DNA of 64,000 nucleotides from Polaribacter sp. WD7 (GCF_003335085.1 NZ_QPEJ01000018.1:124001-188000), one strand, 5' to 3'; counted from the first letter of the stretch, positions 1 to 9,747 are shown. Numbers and translations are program-made. The notes: generated by a model not told the origin, from the letters alone.

Positions 1-92
1 TTAAAAGAACCTAGTAATTTGTATGAGAAAAGAATTTTAAAGTCTTTTTTAGTCATAAGAAACTCTACAAATAAAAATAAAGCAAAATAAAT

Positions 93-749
93 ATGGTAAA
101 ACGCATTTTAAAAATTGGGTTTTGTTTATTAATATGGACATCTACAGCACAAGCTCAAAAAGTTTTTAAAGAAAAAAATGGTTTTTTAAAAGTTGAGGCA
201 GAAGGTTTTTACAAACAAACCAATGATGAGCTACGAAAATGGTATGTTGTTGACAAAAGATTTAAAACAACTTTACAAGATGCTGATGCTTCTCATGCTC
301 AAACTGCTAGTAAAAGAAAATACATTGAGATTTTACCTGATACCCGCCAAACGCACAAAGACAAACTTATACAAAACGAAAACTTTAGCAATGTTCCTGG
401 TATTGCAGTAGTACATTACAAAGTTCGTATTCAAAATCCTGGACGATATTATGTTTGGGTAAAAGCCTTTAGTACAGGCTCTGAAGATAATGGGGTGCAT
501 GTGGGTTTAAATGGCAAATGGCCAAACTCTGGCAAACGCTTGCAATGGTGCAAAGGCAAACGCTCTTGGTATTGGGAGAGCAAACAAAGAACAAAAGCAG
601 AACATTGCGGAATAGAAAATGCAATTTACTTAGATATTAAAACTGCAGGAGAACATGATATTCAATTTAGCATGCGAGAAGATGGTTTTGAAATGGATGA
701 ATGGTTGATAACCAAAGACAAAAATTACAATCCAAGAACTGAAAAATAA
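93..749 (+). CDS. Secreted protein, GH115 C-terminal-like carbohydrate-binding domain
   Basis: A 218-residue exported protein. Residues 1-21 form a signal peptide (basic start, hydrophobic core, AQA before QK). The remainder, with YYVWVKAFSTGSEDNG near residue 120, an Asn-Gly-Trp-type loop and a closing GFEMDEWLITKD, resembles the beta-sandwich that ends GH115-type glycosidases and occurs alone in Bacteroidota polysaccharide loci. From that family I infer sugar binding in the periplasm or at the cell surface; no catalytic residues are visible. It stands alone, upstream of a bidirectional terminator shared with the convergent gdhA. The ATG follows an A-rich leader typical of flavobacteria. The gene is certain, the domain call moderate. 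Confidence 0.7.
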   Translation: MVKRILKIGFCLLIWTSTAQAQKVFKEKNGFLKVEAEGFYKQTNDELRKWYVVDKRFKTTLQDADASHAQTASKRKYIEILPDTRQTHKDKLIQNENFSNVPGIAVVHYKVRIQNPGRYYVWVKAFSTGSEDNGVHVGLNGKWPNSGKRLQWCKGKRSWYWESKQRTKAEHCGIENAIYLDIKTAGEHDIQFSMREDGFEMDEWLITKDKNYNPRTEK

Positions 750-757
750 CTCAAAAA

Positions 758-785
758 AAAGCTTAAAGTAGTCACTTTAAGCTTT
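758..785. terminator. Bidirectional intrinsic terminator
   Basis: A 12-bp perfect stem (AAAGCTTAAAGT pairing with ACTTTAAGCTTT) around a 4-base loop, with an A-run before it and a T-rich run after it. It sits between two convergent genes and can serve both. Confidence 0.85.
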
Positions 786-809
786 TATATTTTTTAAGTA
801 AAATTTGTT

Positions 810-2165
810 TTAAATAATACCTTGAGCTAACATAGCGTCTGCAACTTTTACAAAACCTGCAATATTTGCACCCTTAACGTAATCTATAGATCCATCGTCA
901 TTTTTACCATATTGAACACAAGAATCATGTATGTCTTCCATAATATCTTTTAACCTTTCATCTACCTCTTCTCGAGACCAGCTTAAGCGTAAAGAGTTCT
1001 GACTCATTTCTAATCCTGATGTAGCTACACCTCCGGCATTACTAGCTTTTCCTGGTGCAAATAAAATTTTTGCATTTTGAAAAGCATGCATTGCTTCTGG
1101 TGTAGAAGGCATGTTAGCACCTTCAGAAACACAAATACATCCATTGTCTATTAAAGCTTTAGCTTCCTCACCGTTCAATTCATTTTGCGTTGCACAAGGC
1201 AAAGCAACATCACATTGCACAGACCATGGTCTTTCTCCTTCAAAATATTTAGCAGATGTGTATTTGTCTACATACTCACTTATTCTGCCTCTTTTGTTAT
1301 TTTTCAAATCCATAACAAACTCAAGTTTTTCTGTATCTATTCCATCCTCATCATAAATATATCCTCCAGAATCAGAAAGCGTTACCACTTTTGCTCCTAA
1401 CTCAATCGCTTTTTCAGCAGCAAATTGAGCAACGTTTCCAGAACCAGAAATAACAACTTTTTTGCCATCAAAAGAATCGTCTTTCAACTTTAGCATGTTT
1501 TCTGCAAAATACACTGTTCCATATCCTGTAGCTTCTGGTCTAATTAAAGAACCTCCCCAAGAAGCTCCTTTACCTGTTAAAACTCCTGTAAAATTGTTTC
1601 TTAGCTTTTTATACATTCCAAACATAAAACCAATCTCTCTAGCTCCTACCCCAATATCTCCAGCAGGTACATCTGTATTATGCCCTATATGTCTAAACAA
1701 TTCTGTCATAAATGCATGACAAAAACGCATAATTTCATTGTCTGATTTTCCTTTAGGATCAAAGTCAGAACCTCCTTTTCCGCCACCCATAGGTAACGTA
1801 GTTAGTGAGTTTTTAAAGACTTGCTCAAACGCTAAAAACTTTAAAATACTTGCATTTACAGTTGGGTGAAAACGCAAACCTCCTTTATACGGTCCTATGG
1901 CAGAGTTCATTTGCACTCTATACCCCCTATTTACTTGAATTTCTCCATCATCATCTACCCAAGAAACTCGAAAAGAAATTAATCTTTCTGGCTCAACCAT
2001 TCTTAATAAAATATTTTTACCATTGTATATGTCATGCTGTACAATGTAAGGTATTACAGTTTCTGCAACTTCTTGAACAGCTTGTAAAAACTCTGGTTCA
2101 TGGCTATTTCGTTGTTTTACCAACTCCATGAAACCTTCTATTTTAGATTTTATACTTTCTTCCAT
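810..2165 (-). CDS. gdhA: NADP-type glutamate dehydrogenase
   Basis: Glutamate dehydrogenase, 451 residues, the usual length of the bacterial hexameric NADP-type enzyme. It interconverts 2-oxoglutarate plus ammonia and glutamate in the cytosol and mainly serves ammonium assimilation. The substrate domain shows KGGLRFHP near residue 94 and PMGGGKGGSDFDPKGKS from residue 125, which carries the catalytic lysine. The Rossmann domain shows GSGNVAQFAAEKA near residue 241. The start is supported by a TATCTTTG promoter element 34 bases upstream. It is monocistronic and divergent from pheS. Cofactor specificity rests on overall family resemblance. Confidence 0.97.
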   Translation of the reverse strand: MEESIKSKIEGFMELVKQRNSHEPEFLQAVQEVAETVIPYIVQHDIYNGKNILLRMVEPERLISFRVSWVDDDGEIQVNRGYRVQMNSAIGPYKGGLRFHPTVNASILKFLAFEQVFKNSLTTLPMGGGKGGSDFDPKGKSDNEIMRFCHAFMTELFRHIGHNTDVPAGDIGVGAREIGFMFGMYKKLRNNFTGVLTGKGASWGGSLIRPEATGYGTVYFAENMLKLKDDSFDGKKVVISGSGNVAQFAAEKAIELGAKVVTLSDSGGYIYDEDGIDTEKLEFVMDLKNNKRGRISEYVDKYTSAKYFEGERPWSVQCDVALPCATQNELNGEEAKALIDNGCICVSEGANMPSTPEAMHAFQNAKILFAPGKASNAGGVATSGLEMSQNSLRLSWSREEVDERLKDIMEDIHDSCVQYGKNDDGSIDYVKGANIAGFVKVADAMLAQGII

Positions 2166-2199
2166 GATTTTTTGTTGATTTATTAAAATTTTAACGTAA

Positions 2200-2207
2200 C
2201 AAAGATA
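2200..2207 (-). promoter_or_regulatory. gdhA promoter -7 element
   Basis: TATCTTTG on the minus strand, an exact match to the Bacteroidota -7 consensus TAnnTTTG, 34 bases before the gdhA start. No convincing -33 TTG was found. Confidence 0.65.
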
Positions 2208-2333
2208 CTTCTTTTTAAATATGATAAAATTAAAAAGTTTTCTTAAATTTTATCCAAATCCCCTAATTTCAATCGATTTCGTTTGATTTCATTGATCGTC
2301 ATAAAAAGCGCTCTTAAACTATCTAAAAAACAC

Positions 2334-2341
2334 TAAATTTG
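2334..2341 (+). promoter_or_regulatory. pheS promoter -7 element
   Basis: TAAATTTG matches TAnnTTTG and lies 27 bases before the pheS ATG. It supports the start and transcription independent of the divergent gdhA. Confidence 0.65.
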
Positions 2342-2368
2342 TAGTCGAATTTTTTTCTATAAATTACA

Positions 2369-3388
2369 ATGTTAGATAAGGTAAAAGAATTGATTGGTGA
2401 AGTAAAAGCGTTTAATGCTACTTCTAAAGAAGAAGTTGAAGCTTTTAGAATTAAATACTTAGGAAGCAAAGGTTTGTTAAAAGGGCTGTTTGCTGAATTT
2501 AAAAATGTAGACGCAGCGTTGCGTAAAGATTTTGGACAAGCTTTAAACAATCTTAAAAAAAGTGCTGAAGGCAAAGTTACTGAATTAAACGATGCTTTAG
2601 AAAATGCTGTTGAAGAAAAAGGTAGTTATGGAGATTTGACACGTCCTGCAGAACCTATTAATTTAGGGTCTCGTCATCCAATATCACTGGTGAAAAATCA
2701 GATTATTGAAGTTTTCAACAGAATTGGTTTTACCGTTTCTGAAGGTCCAGAGATTGAAGATGATTGGCATAATTTTACAGCATTGAACTTGCCAGAATAT
2801 CATCCTGCAAGAGACATGCAAGACACATTTTTTATAGAGCAAAATCCTGATATTTTGTTACGTACACATACCTCTTCTGTACAAGTACGTTATATGGAAG
2901 AAAATGAACCCCCTATACGAACAATTTCTCCAGGAAGAGTTTTTAGAAACGAAGATATTTCTGCTCGTGCACATTGTATTTTTCATCAGGTTGAAGGTTT
3001 GTATATAGATACTGATGTATCTTTTGCCGATTTAAAACAAACGCTTTTGTATTTTACCAAAGAGATGTTTGGAAAGTCTAAAATTCGTTTGCGTCCTTCT
3101 TATTTCCCGTTTACAGAGCCTAGTGCAGAAGTAGATATTTATTGGGGTTTAGAAACAGAAACAGACTACAGAATTACCAAAGGTACTGGTTGGTTAGAAA
3201 TTATGGGTTGTGGAATGGTAGATCCTAACGTTCTTAAAAACGCGAATATAGACCCCACAAAATACTCTGGTTATGCTTTTGGAATGGGTATAGAGCGTAT
3301 TGCCATGTTGTTGTATCAAATACCAGATATTAGAATGTTTTATGAAAATGATAAACGTTTTTTAGAGCAGTTTAAATCTGTTATTTAG
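2369..3388 (+). CDS. pheS: Phenylalanine-tRNA ligase alpha subunit
   Basis: Class II aminoacyl-tRNA synthetase alpha subunit, 339 residues, normal length. It charges tRNA-Phe as an (alpha-beta)2 complex with PheT. An N-terminal coiled coil (about residues 1-85) is followed by the catalytic core: motif 2 includes [19 protein letters not shown] and motif 3 is [12 protein letters not shown] near residue 309. The beta-subunit gene pheT is not adjacent, which is common in Bacteroidota. A TAAATTTG promoter element precedes it. Function is certain from the sequence. Confidence 0.98.
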   Translation: MLDKVKELIGEVKAFNATSKEEVEAFRIKYLGSKGLLKGLFAEFKNVDAALRKDFGQALNNLKKSAEGKVTELNDALENAVEEKGSYGDLTRPAEPINLGSRHPISLVKNQIIEVFNRIGFTVSEGPEIEDDWHNFTALNLPEYHPARDMQDTFFIEQNPDILLRTHTSSVQVRYMEENEPPIRTISPGRVFRNEDISARAHCIFHQVEGLYIDTDVSFADLKQTLLYFTKEMFGKSKIRLRPSYFPFTEPSAEVDIYWGLETETDYRITKGTGWLEIMGCGMVDPNVLKNANIDPTKYSGYAFGMGIERIAMLLYQIPDIRMFYENDKRFLEQFKSVI

Positions 3389-3501
3389 TAACATCTTTAA
3401 CTATAAAAAAAGTAAAATTTTGTAGTATAAAGCGCGATTATATAGTAGATGAAACTAGTATTACTTGCTAATGATTTCTTTCCTTATCAGTAAAAAGGCT
3501 T

Positions 3502-3897
3502 ATGAAAAAAGACATTCAAATACCTGAAGTTACTAACGTAGAAATTGCTATTGTTTATGAGTACAATGACATCTATAAAACAGATGATTGGAATGTTTAC
3601 ATTATAAACAACAAGGATGTAGATTTAGAAATGATAGTTATTGTATCTCAAGGGTTTTCAGAAACAAAAACGACTTCTTTATTGCGTAAAAAATTAGAAA
3701 AATTACCTGCCAATTCTTTTGCTAAAGTAGAATTGATTCAGCCAGAATTATTTCAATTAAACAATCGCTTTCAGGTAAGTTTTTTTGAAGGAAACATGTT
3801 GTTTGATAAAACATTTATCTTCAAGCAAAATACTGTTAAAGAAGGGGCTTTACGCATGATTTCTGAAATTAAAAAACGTGGAGTTTTGGCAAAATAA
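3502..3897 (+). CDS. Conserved flavobacterial hypothetical protein
   Basis: A 131-residue acidic, soluble protein with no signal peptide or membrane segment and no catalytic motif I recognise. It is rich in beta-prone stretches (EIAIVYEYND, WNVYIINNKD, FQVSFFEGNM), suggesting a small beta-sandwich, and ends in a basic helix. It follows pheS by 113 bases on the same strand, but I see no shared terminator or clear promoter, so co-transcription is open. I assign no function. Codon use matches its neighbours. Confidence 0.8.
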   Translation: MKKDIQIPEVTNVEIAIVYEYNDIYKTDDWNVYIINNKDVDLEMIVIVSQGFSETKTTSLLRKKLEKLPANSFAKVELIQPELFQLNNRFQVSFFEGNMLFDKTFIFKQNTVKEGALRMISEIKKRGVLAK

Positions 3898-4049
3898 TGC
3901 GTTTTTTATAACTCGCACATTTTCTCTCTTTAAAAAGGTTTCACAGTAGAGTGATTATAATAGGTTTGTCAGTCGGTGAGCATTCTAAAAACAAGAATAA
4001 TCACAGACCTAAAAGATACTTGCAGAATGACAAAACTGAGAAGAAAAAC

Positions 4050-5525
4050 TTACCCAAAAAACCCAATAATCAGATACAAAATAGTAGTAATTACACCACC
4101 AAACAAAGCATAGGGTAACTGTGTTTTTACATGGTCTATATGATCACTAGCAGAAGCCATAGAAGAAATAATAGACGTATCTGAAATAGGCGAACAGTGG
4201 TCTCCAAAAATTCCGCCTCCTAAAGTAGCGGCTACAACTATGGTAATATCTGCACTATGAATATTTGCCATGGGTACAGAAATTGCCAACATAATAGCAA
4301 ACGTTCCCCAAGAAGTTCCTGTAGAGAATGCAATAAAAGAACTTACTACAAAAACTACGGCAGGCAATAACGCTGCAGACAACCAACTTTCTGTAATATT
4401 TGCCACATAATTTCCTGTATCTAAAACTTTACAAGCATCTCCAATAGCAAAAGCAAAAAGCATTAATAACGCTAAAGGCATCAACTCACTAATTCCTTTT
4501 AACGTTAAATTTACAGCTTCTTTTGGCTTTAAAATTCCTTGAATAAAATACATGATAATAGCCACCAAAATAGCTGTAATAACAGCATATAATACAGATG
4601 ATGACCCAGAACCTTCTCCTATAGCTTGTGATGCATGATTTAATAACGAGGTAGATTTTTTTACAGCATCCCATCCTGTGTATATCAAATTTATTGGCAT
4701 CATTAAAACCATTACTAATAAAGGTACAATCATATTACAAGCCCTTGCTGGTATGCCTTTTTTAGGCGGAAAAGAAGTTACCTCGTCAGATACCATAGGT
4801 GTTGAGCCTTCGTTTAACAAAGCACCAGTTTCTCTAGTTCTTTGTTCTGCTTTTTTCATCGAACCAATATCTTTTTTTGATAAAATGATAAAAAATAAAA
4901 TACCTATAGTTAATAATGGATAAAAATTATATTTAATAGAGGCTATCAGTACAGAAAATGGTTTCTCTATTCCTTGTGTTAACAGTAACCCCATAATAAA
5001 TGCACCCCAAGCATTAAAAGGTATTAAAATAGATGATGGTGCAGAACTAGAATCTGCAATGTATGCTAGCTTTTCTCTCGGAATTTTAAGTTTATCAAAA
5101 ATTGGACGATATAATGTACCCACCGTTAATGAAGAAATACTAGTTTCTACAAATAATAATAAGCCTGTAAATGTTGCTAAAATTTGCACCATTACTCTTG
5201 CATAGCCTGTTTTTTTTTGTTCTAAAGTTACCAATTTTTTGTTGATAATATTGATAAACCCTTCTACACCTCTTGAGTACTGAATAAAAATAAGTAAAGA
5301 GCCCACTAATGCACTAAACATAATAGTTCTGGTGTTTCCTTTAGATTGAAAAACGTTTACCAAACCTTCTATCATTGCCAAAGTACCTTCTAACGGATTC
5401 CATCCTTTAACTATCAACCAAGAAAACCAGATGCCAAATAATAAGGCAATGTATACTTGCTTTGTTCTTAATGCTAAAATGATAGCAATAATAGGTGGTA
5501 AAACCGAGAGAAATCCGTATTCCAT
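4050..5525 (-). CDS. nhaC: NhaC-family Na+/H+ antiporter
   Basis: A 491-residue polytopic inner-membrane protein with about 11-12 hydrophobic segments. The C-terminal half carries the family signature GGGIFGDHCSPISDTSIISS near residue 440, followed by ASDHIDHVKTQLPYAL, typical of the NhaC group. By family it exchanges Na+ for H+, useful in marine bacteria for pH and sodium balance; other NhaC homologues exchange malate/lactate or arginine/ornithine, so the substrate is not fixed by sequence. A central hydrophilic loop (about residues 215-260) is cytosolic in character. It stands alone, divergent from the FMN-binding protein. Confidence 0.88.
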   Translation of the reverse strand: MEYGFLSVLPPIIAIILALRTKQVYIALLFGIWFSWLIVKGWNPLEGTLAMIEGLVNVFQSKGNTRTIMFSALVGSLLIFIQYSRGVEGFINIINKKLVTLEQKKTGYARVMVQILATFTGLLLFVETSISSLTVGTLYRPIFDKLKIPREKLAYIADSSSAPSSILIPFNAWGAFIMGLLLTQGIEKPFSVLIASIKYNFYPLLTIGILFFIILSKKDIGSMKKAEQRTRETGALLNEGSTPMVSDEVTSFPPKKGIPARACNMIVPLLVMVLMMPINLIYTGWDAVKKSTSLLNHASQAIGEGSGSSSVLYAVITAILVAIIMYFIQGILKPKEAVNLTLKGISELMPLALLMLFAFAIGDACKVLDTGNYVANITESWLSAALLPAVVFVVSSFIAFSTGTSWGTFAIMLAISVPMANIHSADITIVVAATLGGGIFGDHCSPISDTSIISSMASASDHIDHVKTQLPYALFGGVITTILYLIIGFFG

Positions 5526-5605
5526 AAATGATATTTATTTTGCTAAAGGTAAGAAATTAATACGTTTAGATTTTGTAAATTGCAGGTGCTTAATTCGTAT
5601 TAAAA

Positions 5606-6154
5606 ATGTCAAAATTATATACCAAAATTACCTCAAGACTTCAAAGTTTTATTGAAGCTCAAAAAATATTTTTTGTGGCAACAGCACCTAATTCTGGCAG
5701 AATAAATTTATCCCCAAAGGGGATGGATTCTTTTAGGGTTCTGAGTGAAAATAGAGTTTTATGGCTAAACGTTACAGGGAGCGGAAACGAAACTGCAGCA
5801 CATTTGTTAGTAAATAATCGTATTACTATAATGTTTTGTGCTTTTGAAAAAGCTCCTAATATTTTACGTTTGTACGGTAAGGGCAAAGAAATTAAAGAAG
5901 GAGATGCTTCTTGGAATGCACTAATTCAACTATTTCCAGAAACTCCTGGAACACGTCAAATTTTTGATATTACCATAGAATCTGCTCAGACTTCTTGTGG
6001 AATGTCTATACCGTTTTTTGAGTATAAAGGAGAACGAAACGAATTGAATACTTGGGCTGTAGAACAAGGAAAAGAAGGAATTAAAAAATATTGGGCTGCT
6101 AAAAATCAAGAAAGTATTGACGGTTTACCTACAAATATTGTAAACCAAAAATAG
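5606..6154 (+). CDS. Pyridoxamine 5'-phosphate oxidase-like FMN-binding protein
   Basis: A 182-residue cytosolic protein of the PNPOx-like split-barrel superfamily. The N-terminal half shows the typical order: a helix (QSFIEAQKIFFVATA), RINLSPKGMDSFRVL, then VLWLNVTGSGNETAAHLLVN near residues 50-75 and RLYGKGKEI. Related flavobacterial proteins are annotated only as flavin-dependent oxidoreductases of unknown substrate. It lacks the full residue set of true PdxH, so pyridoxine oxidation should not be assumed. Its stop codon lies inside the stem of a terminator shared with the convergent TerB-like gene. Confidence 0.8.
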   Translation: MSKLYTKITSRLQSFIEAQKIFFVATAPNSGRINLSPKGMDSFRVLSENRVLWLNVTGSGNETAAHLLVNNRITIMFCAFEKAPNILRLYGKGKEIKEGDASWNALIQLFPETPGTRQIFDITIESAQTSCGMSIPFFEYKGERNELNTWAVEQGKEGIKKYWAAKNQESIDGLPTNIVNQK

Positions 6155-6176
6155 CCTTTACAAGGCTATTTTTTTT
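6147..6176. terminator. Bidirectional intrinsic terminator
   Basis: AAAAATAGCCTT pairs with AAGGCTATTTTT across a 3-base loop, followed by a T-run. It overlaps the stop codon at 6152-6154 and also faces the convergent gene. Confidence 0.85.
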
Positions 6177-6191
6177 ATCTTAAAGTTTTAT

Positions 6192-6626
6192 TTAAGATCT
6201 ATTTACTCGTTTTATCTCAAATATAAAATCTTCTAAGCTTTTGTTTTGTTTTACCATTTTTAAGGCTTTTTTACAAACTCTTTTTGCTTTACCTAAAGGA
6301 AAACCAATACCAATTGCCAATTTTCGAAGTAATTTTTTTTCTTCTAAAGCAACTTTACCATCTGCAATAATCATTTTTGCTAAATTATAAAGCCTGGTAA
6401 TTCTATCTTCATAATGCACAGGTGGTTGTATTGGAAATAGATATGGATTTTTTAAAACTAAATTTTTGGTAGTTAAACCTATATTTAGTTTTATTGCCAT
6501 TTTTTCAATAAATGAATTTTCTTCTTCTGTAATTTTATAATCAGATTTTGCTAACTTTACAATGTTTGCAAAGTGTCCTACTGCTTGTTTTTGTAACCCT
6601 GTGGTATAGATATCTAATATTGCCAT
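6192..6626 (-). CDS. TerB-like helical protein
   Basis: A 144-residue all-helical soluble protein with the layout of the TerB/DjlA-N fold: an acidic helix pair (LAKSDYKITEEENSFIEKMAIKLNIG), a middle VHYEDRITRLYNLAKMIIADGKV segment, and a basic C-terminal helix. In this superfamily, paired acidic helices bind metal; here the acidic residues occur as DYKITEEE and DGKVALEE. Tellurite resistance cannot be inferred because no other ter genes are nearby. Likely a cytosolic scaffold or sensor; role unknown. Confidence 0.72.
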   Translation of the reverse strand: MAILDIYTTGLQKQAVGHFANIVKLAKSDYKITEEENSFIEKMAIKLNIGLTTKNLVLKNPYLFPIQPPVHYEDRITRLYNLAKMIIADGKVALEEKKLLRKLAIGIGFPLGKAKRVCKKALKMVKQNKSLEDFIFEIKRVNRS

Positions 6627-6717
6627 GACTAATAAATTTATATTTTAATAATTAAACTTTATTTTTTTCGTACTTTTTTGTCCGAAATTTTAAGCAAATA
6701 CTTACAAAAAAATATTT

Positions 6718-8376
6718 ATGCAACAATTTTCATTCCAAAATAGAGCTAATATTAACAATTCTTTAAAAGCAGAAGAGTTTGATATTTTAATAATAGGCGG
6801 AGGTATAACAGGGGCAGGAATTGCTTTAGATGCTGCTTCTCGTGGTATGAAAGTAGCCTTAGTAGAAAAGAACGATTTTGCTTCTGGTACCTCTTCTAAA
6901 TCTACCAAACTAATTCATGGTGGTCTGCGTTATTTAAAACAATTTGATTTTTGGTTGGTAAAAGAAGTAGGTACAGAACGTGCCATTGTACACAAATTAG
7001 CGCCACACTTAGTAGTTCCAGAAAAAATGATTTTGCCTTTAATAGAAGGAGGCACCTACGGTTCTTGGTTGACTTCTATTGGATTAAAAGTCTATGATAT
7101 CTTAGCCTCTGTAGAAGGAGAAGATAAACGTAAAATGCTAGACAAAAAAGAGGCTTTAGAAAAAGAACCTCTGCTTCCTAAAAGCATTTTAAACGGAGCT
7201 GGCTATTATGCAGAATACAGAACAGACGATGCTCGCTTAACCATAGAAGTTTTAAAAACGGCTTTACAATATGGTGCTAAAATTAGCAATTATATAGAGG
7301 CTAAAAGTTTTATTTATAAAGACGATCGTGTTGCCGGTGTTAAGGTTTTTGATGCCATCTCACATGAAGAGTTTCATATAAATGCAAAATATGTTGTAAA
7401 TGCTGCTGGCCCTTGGGTGGATGAATTACGTCAATTAAATCATTCTAAAATTGGCAAACGTTTGCACCTAACAAAAGGGGTGCATCTGGTGGTTTCTCAT
7501 GAAAAATTACCTGTACAACAATCTGTTTATTTTGATGTTCCTGATGGTAGAATGATGTTTGCTATACCAAGAGGTAAAGTCACTTATTTTGGCACAACAG
7601 ACACAAATTATCAAAAAGATAAAGATAACGTAACTACTAACTTAGTAGATGCAACTTACTTAATATCAGCCGTTAACAATATGTTTCCAGACATTAATTT
7701 AACCTTAGATGATGTGCAATCTTCTTGGGCTGGTTTGCGTCCTTTGATTCATGAAGAAGGAAAATCTGCGTCAGAATTGTCTCGTAAAGATGAAATTTTT
7801 GTTTCTGAAACAGAACTCATTTCTATTGCTGGAGGAAAACTAACAGGATATAGAAAAATGGCAGAAAGAATTGTAGACCTTGTGGCAAAAAAATATGATC
7901 GTAGGTTTGCTATTTCTTTTGATGAAATTAAAACAAAAGAAATTATATTATCTGGAGGTACTTTTAAAGACTTTAATGAAGTAAAAAGTTATACAGATGC
8001 TATACAAAATAGAATAGCAGAAGTTGATTTTGATAGAAAATATGCAGAATATTTAGTATATAATTACGGAAAACAAACAGACCTTATCTTACAAAAATAT
8101 GACGATTTATCTTTACAAATGTCTATAGAAGGAGAACCAAAAAAAATGCTGCAAGCTGAGGTTTTATTTTGTATAGAAAACGAAATGACATGTTCGCCTA
8201 CTGATTTTTTTATGAGAAGAACTGGTAGACTTTTCTTTGATGCTAAAAGTGTTGTTATGTATAAAGATTTTGTTTTAGATATTTTTAAAACTCTGTTTTT
8301 GTGGGATGATAAAACTACCCAACATTACCAACAAGAATTGGCATATCATTTAAAAACAGCAACAACTTTTTTGTAG
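6718..8376 (+). CDS. glpD: FAD-dependent glycerol-3-phosphate dehydrogenase
   Basis: A 552-residue flavoprotein that oxidises glycerol-3-phosphate to dihydroxyacetone phosphate at the inner membrane and passes electrons to quinone. The N-terminal dinucleotide-binding motif is IGGGITGAGIALDAASRG near residue 26, followed by the family stretch SSKSTKLIHGGLRYL. The C-terminal GlpD domain is present. It pairs in the genome with biosynthetic gpsA about 4.4 kb downstream, although they are separate units. Its stop codon (8374-8376) directly abuts the stop of the convergent CPBP gene with no gap. Glycerol kinase and facilitator genes are not in the window. Confidence 0.96.
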   Translation: MQQFSFQNRANINNSLKAEEFDILIIGGGITGAGIALDAASRGMKVALVEKNDFASGTSSKSTKLIHGGLRYLKQFDFWLVKEVGTERAIVHKLAPHLVVPEKMILPLIEGGTYGSWLTSIGLKVYDILASVEGEDKRKMLDKKEALEKEPLLPKSILNGAGYYAEYRTDDARLTIEVLKTALQYGAKISNYIEAKSFIYKDDRVAGVKVFDAISHEEFHINAKYVVNAAGPWVDELRQLNHSKIGKRLHLTKGVHLVVSHEKLPVQQSVYFDVPDGRMMFAIPRGKVTYFGTTDTNYQKDKDNVTTNLVDATYLISAVNNMFPDINLTLDDVQSSWAGLRPLIHEEGKSASELSRKDEIFVSETELISIAGGKLTGYRKMAERIVDLVAKKYDRRFAISFDEIKTKEIILSGGTFKDFNEVKSYTDAIQNRIAEVDFDRKYAEYLVYNYGKQTDLILQKYDDLSLQMSIEGEPKKMLQAEVLFCIENEMTCSPTDFFMRRTGRLFFDAKSVVMYKDFVLDIFKTLFLWDDKTTQHYQQELAYHLKTATTFL

Positions 8377-9018
8377 TTAAACAGGAAACATAAACAACGC
8401 TCCATAACCTACAGTATACAACCATACACCATACAAAGAGTGTTCTAAAATTACCAACCAAATAGATCTTGTTTTTAAATAAGTATCTATAAAAAACAGA
8501 CTTCCTATAAACGTAAAAATTAGTACTACCCAACTTTGAAACCATATGTGTGCAAAAGAAAACAATATAGAATTTAAGATGATAAATACTTTTTTGTTTT
8601 TTATAAAATTACGATACCTTTTTACAAAAAAACTTCTGTAAATTAATTCTTGCGGAATCACAGAAAAGACAATATAAATTCCGCTAAACTTTATCCATAA
8701 CATAGGTTTATTTAGCATTACACTAAATAAAGAAGATTTATCTTTAAAAAATATAAAAGCAGCTGTACTTATTGCAATTATAAAAAAACGCCCTACGATT
8801 AAAAGCAACAATCTCTTAAGCGTTATTGTTTTTTCTTTTTTAACACTTTTTTTTGTGATAGAAATCCATACAATGTATAAAACTCCTAATAACAAATATG
8901 TTATTTTAAAACCAATAAGTATAGGTAAGGTAAGTACAATTGGTGTAACAACAAATAATAAAAGTATCTCTAAAAATTGATACTTTTTCTTATAATTATC
9001 TGTCAATACTGTATTCAT
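8377..9018 (-). CDS. CPBP-family membrane protein, variant active site
   Basis: An integral membrane protein of about 213 residues with some seven hydrophobic segments, matching the CPBP (CAAX protease and bacteriocin-processing, ABI) fold. The three motif regions are visible: PQELIYRSFF (motif 1), LFSFAHIWF (motif 2) and LEHSLYGVWL (motif 3). Motif 1 normally begins with Glu-Glu; here the first position is Gln, so one expected catalytic glutamate is absent. I start at the ATG at 9018 because the longer reading overlaps the upstream glycosyltransferase; this leaves a 2-base gap and implies co-transcription. By family it would be an intramembrane endopeptidase; activity is uncertain. Confidence 0.78.
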   Translation of the reverse strand: MNTVLTDNYKKKYQFLEILLLFVVTPIVLTLPILIGFKITYLLLGVLYIVWISITKKSVKKEKTITLKRLLLLIVGRFFIIAISTAAFIFFKDKSSLFSVMLNKPMLWIKFSGIYIVFSVIPQELIYRSFFVKRYRNFIKNKKVFIILNSILFSFAHIWFQSWVVLIFTFIGSLFFIDTYLKTRSIWLVILEHSLYGVWLYTVGYGALFMFPV

Positions 9019-9020
9019 TT

Positions 9021-9725
9021 TTATACACTTTCTCTTAATAATGATTTGTACTTTTCTCTTAACTTTCTTGGATGAACACCACACTTATACAGCAAAAAAA
9101 CATACCCATTAATCAAGTTTACTTTTAACCATGAATTATTAAGGTATTTTCTTGCACTAGCAATTGCTTTAGATTGTACAATAGTATAGGGTATTTTCTT
9201 TTTACGAATTCTATCAATTATTTCAAAATCTTCCATAATACAAAAAGACTCGTTAAACCCTTTTAAATCTTCAAAAGTTGATTTTGTAAAAAATTGATTT
9301 TGATCTCCACCACCAGCAAAAATGCCATCTTTGGTAGTAAATTTACTATTTACATTCAATAAAAACGTTTCTCTATCAAACTTATACGCAAAAAAACCCG
9401 CTTTATTTCCGTTTTTTATTGCAGAAACCACTTGAGTATAAAAATCTTTTGGTAGCTGATTGTCTGCATGCAAAAATAAAAGAATAGCTCCTTTTGCATG
9501 TTTTGCTCCAAAATTCATTTGAGCTGCTCTTCCTTTTTTTTCTGATTGTAAATACCTAACTTTATCAAAATTACTACAAACTTTGGTACTATTGTCTGTA
9601 GTTTCAGGAGAGTTAGAAACAATAATTTCTATAGGAAATTTGTTAGCTTGGTTACACAAAAACGACAATCTCTTTAGAAGATTTTCTTGTTCGTTATAAA
9701 CAGGAATTATTACACTTATTAACAT
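9021..9725 (-). CDS. Family 2 glycosyltransferase
   Basis: A 234-residue GT-A fold glycosyltransferase. It opens with ISVIIPVYNEQENL, has FLHADNQLP (the DxD-like metal site, here HADN) near residue 90, and ICIMEDFEIIDRIRK (the ED acceptor site) near residue 165. It resembles the rSAM/selenodomain-associated group of GT2 enzymes, whose acceptor is unknown. No membrane segment is visible, so it is probably cytosolic or peripheral. It is first gene of a two-gene unit with the CPBP protein; the pairing hints at envelope glycan or lipid work, which is inference. Confidence 0.87.
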   Translation of the reverse strand: MLISVIIPVYNEQENLLKRLSFLCNQANKFPIEIIVSNSPETTDNSTKVCSNFDKVRYLQSEKKGRAAQMNFGAKHAKGAILLFLHADNQLPKDFYTQVVSAIKNGNKAGFFAYKFDRETFLLNVNSKFTTKDGIFAGGGDQNQFFTKSTFEDLKGFNESFCIMEDFEIIDRIRKKKIPYTIVQSKAIASARKYLNNSWLKVNLINGYVFLLYKCGVHPRKLREKYKSLLRESV

Positions 9726-9747
9726 AATAAAACATACGGATATTTAT

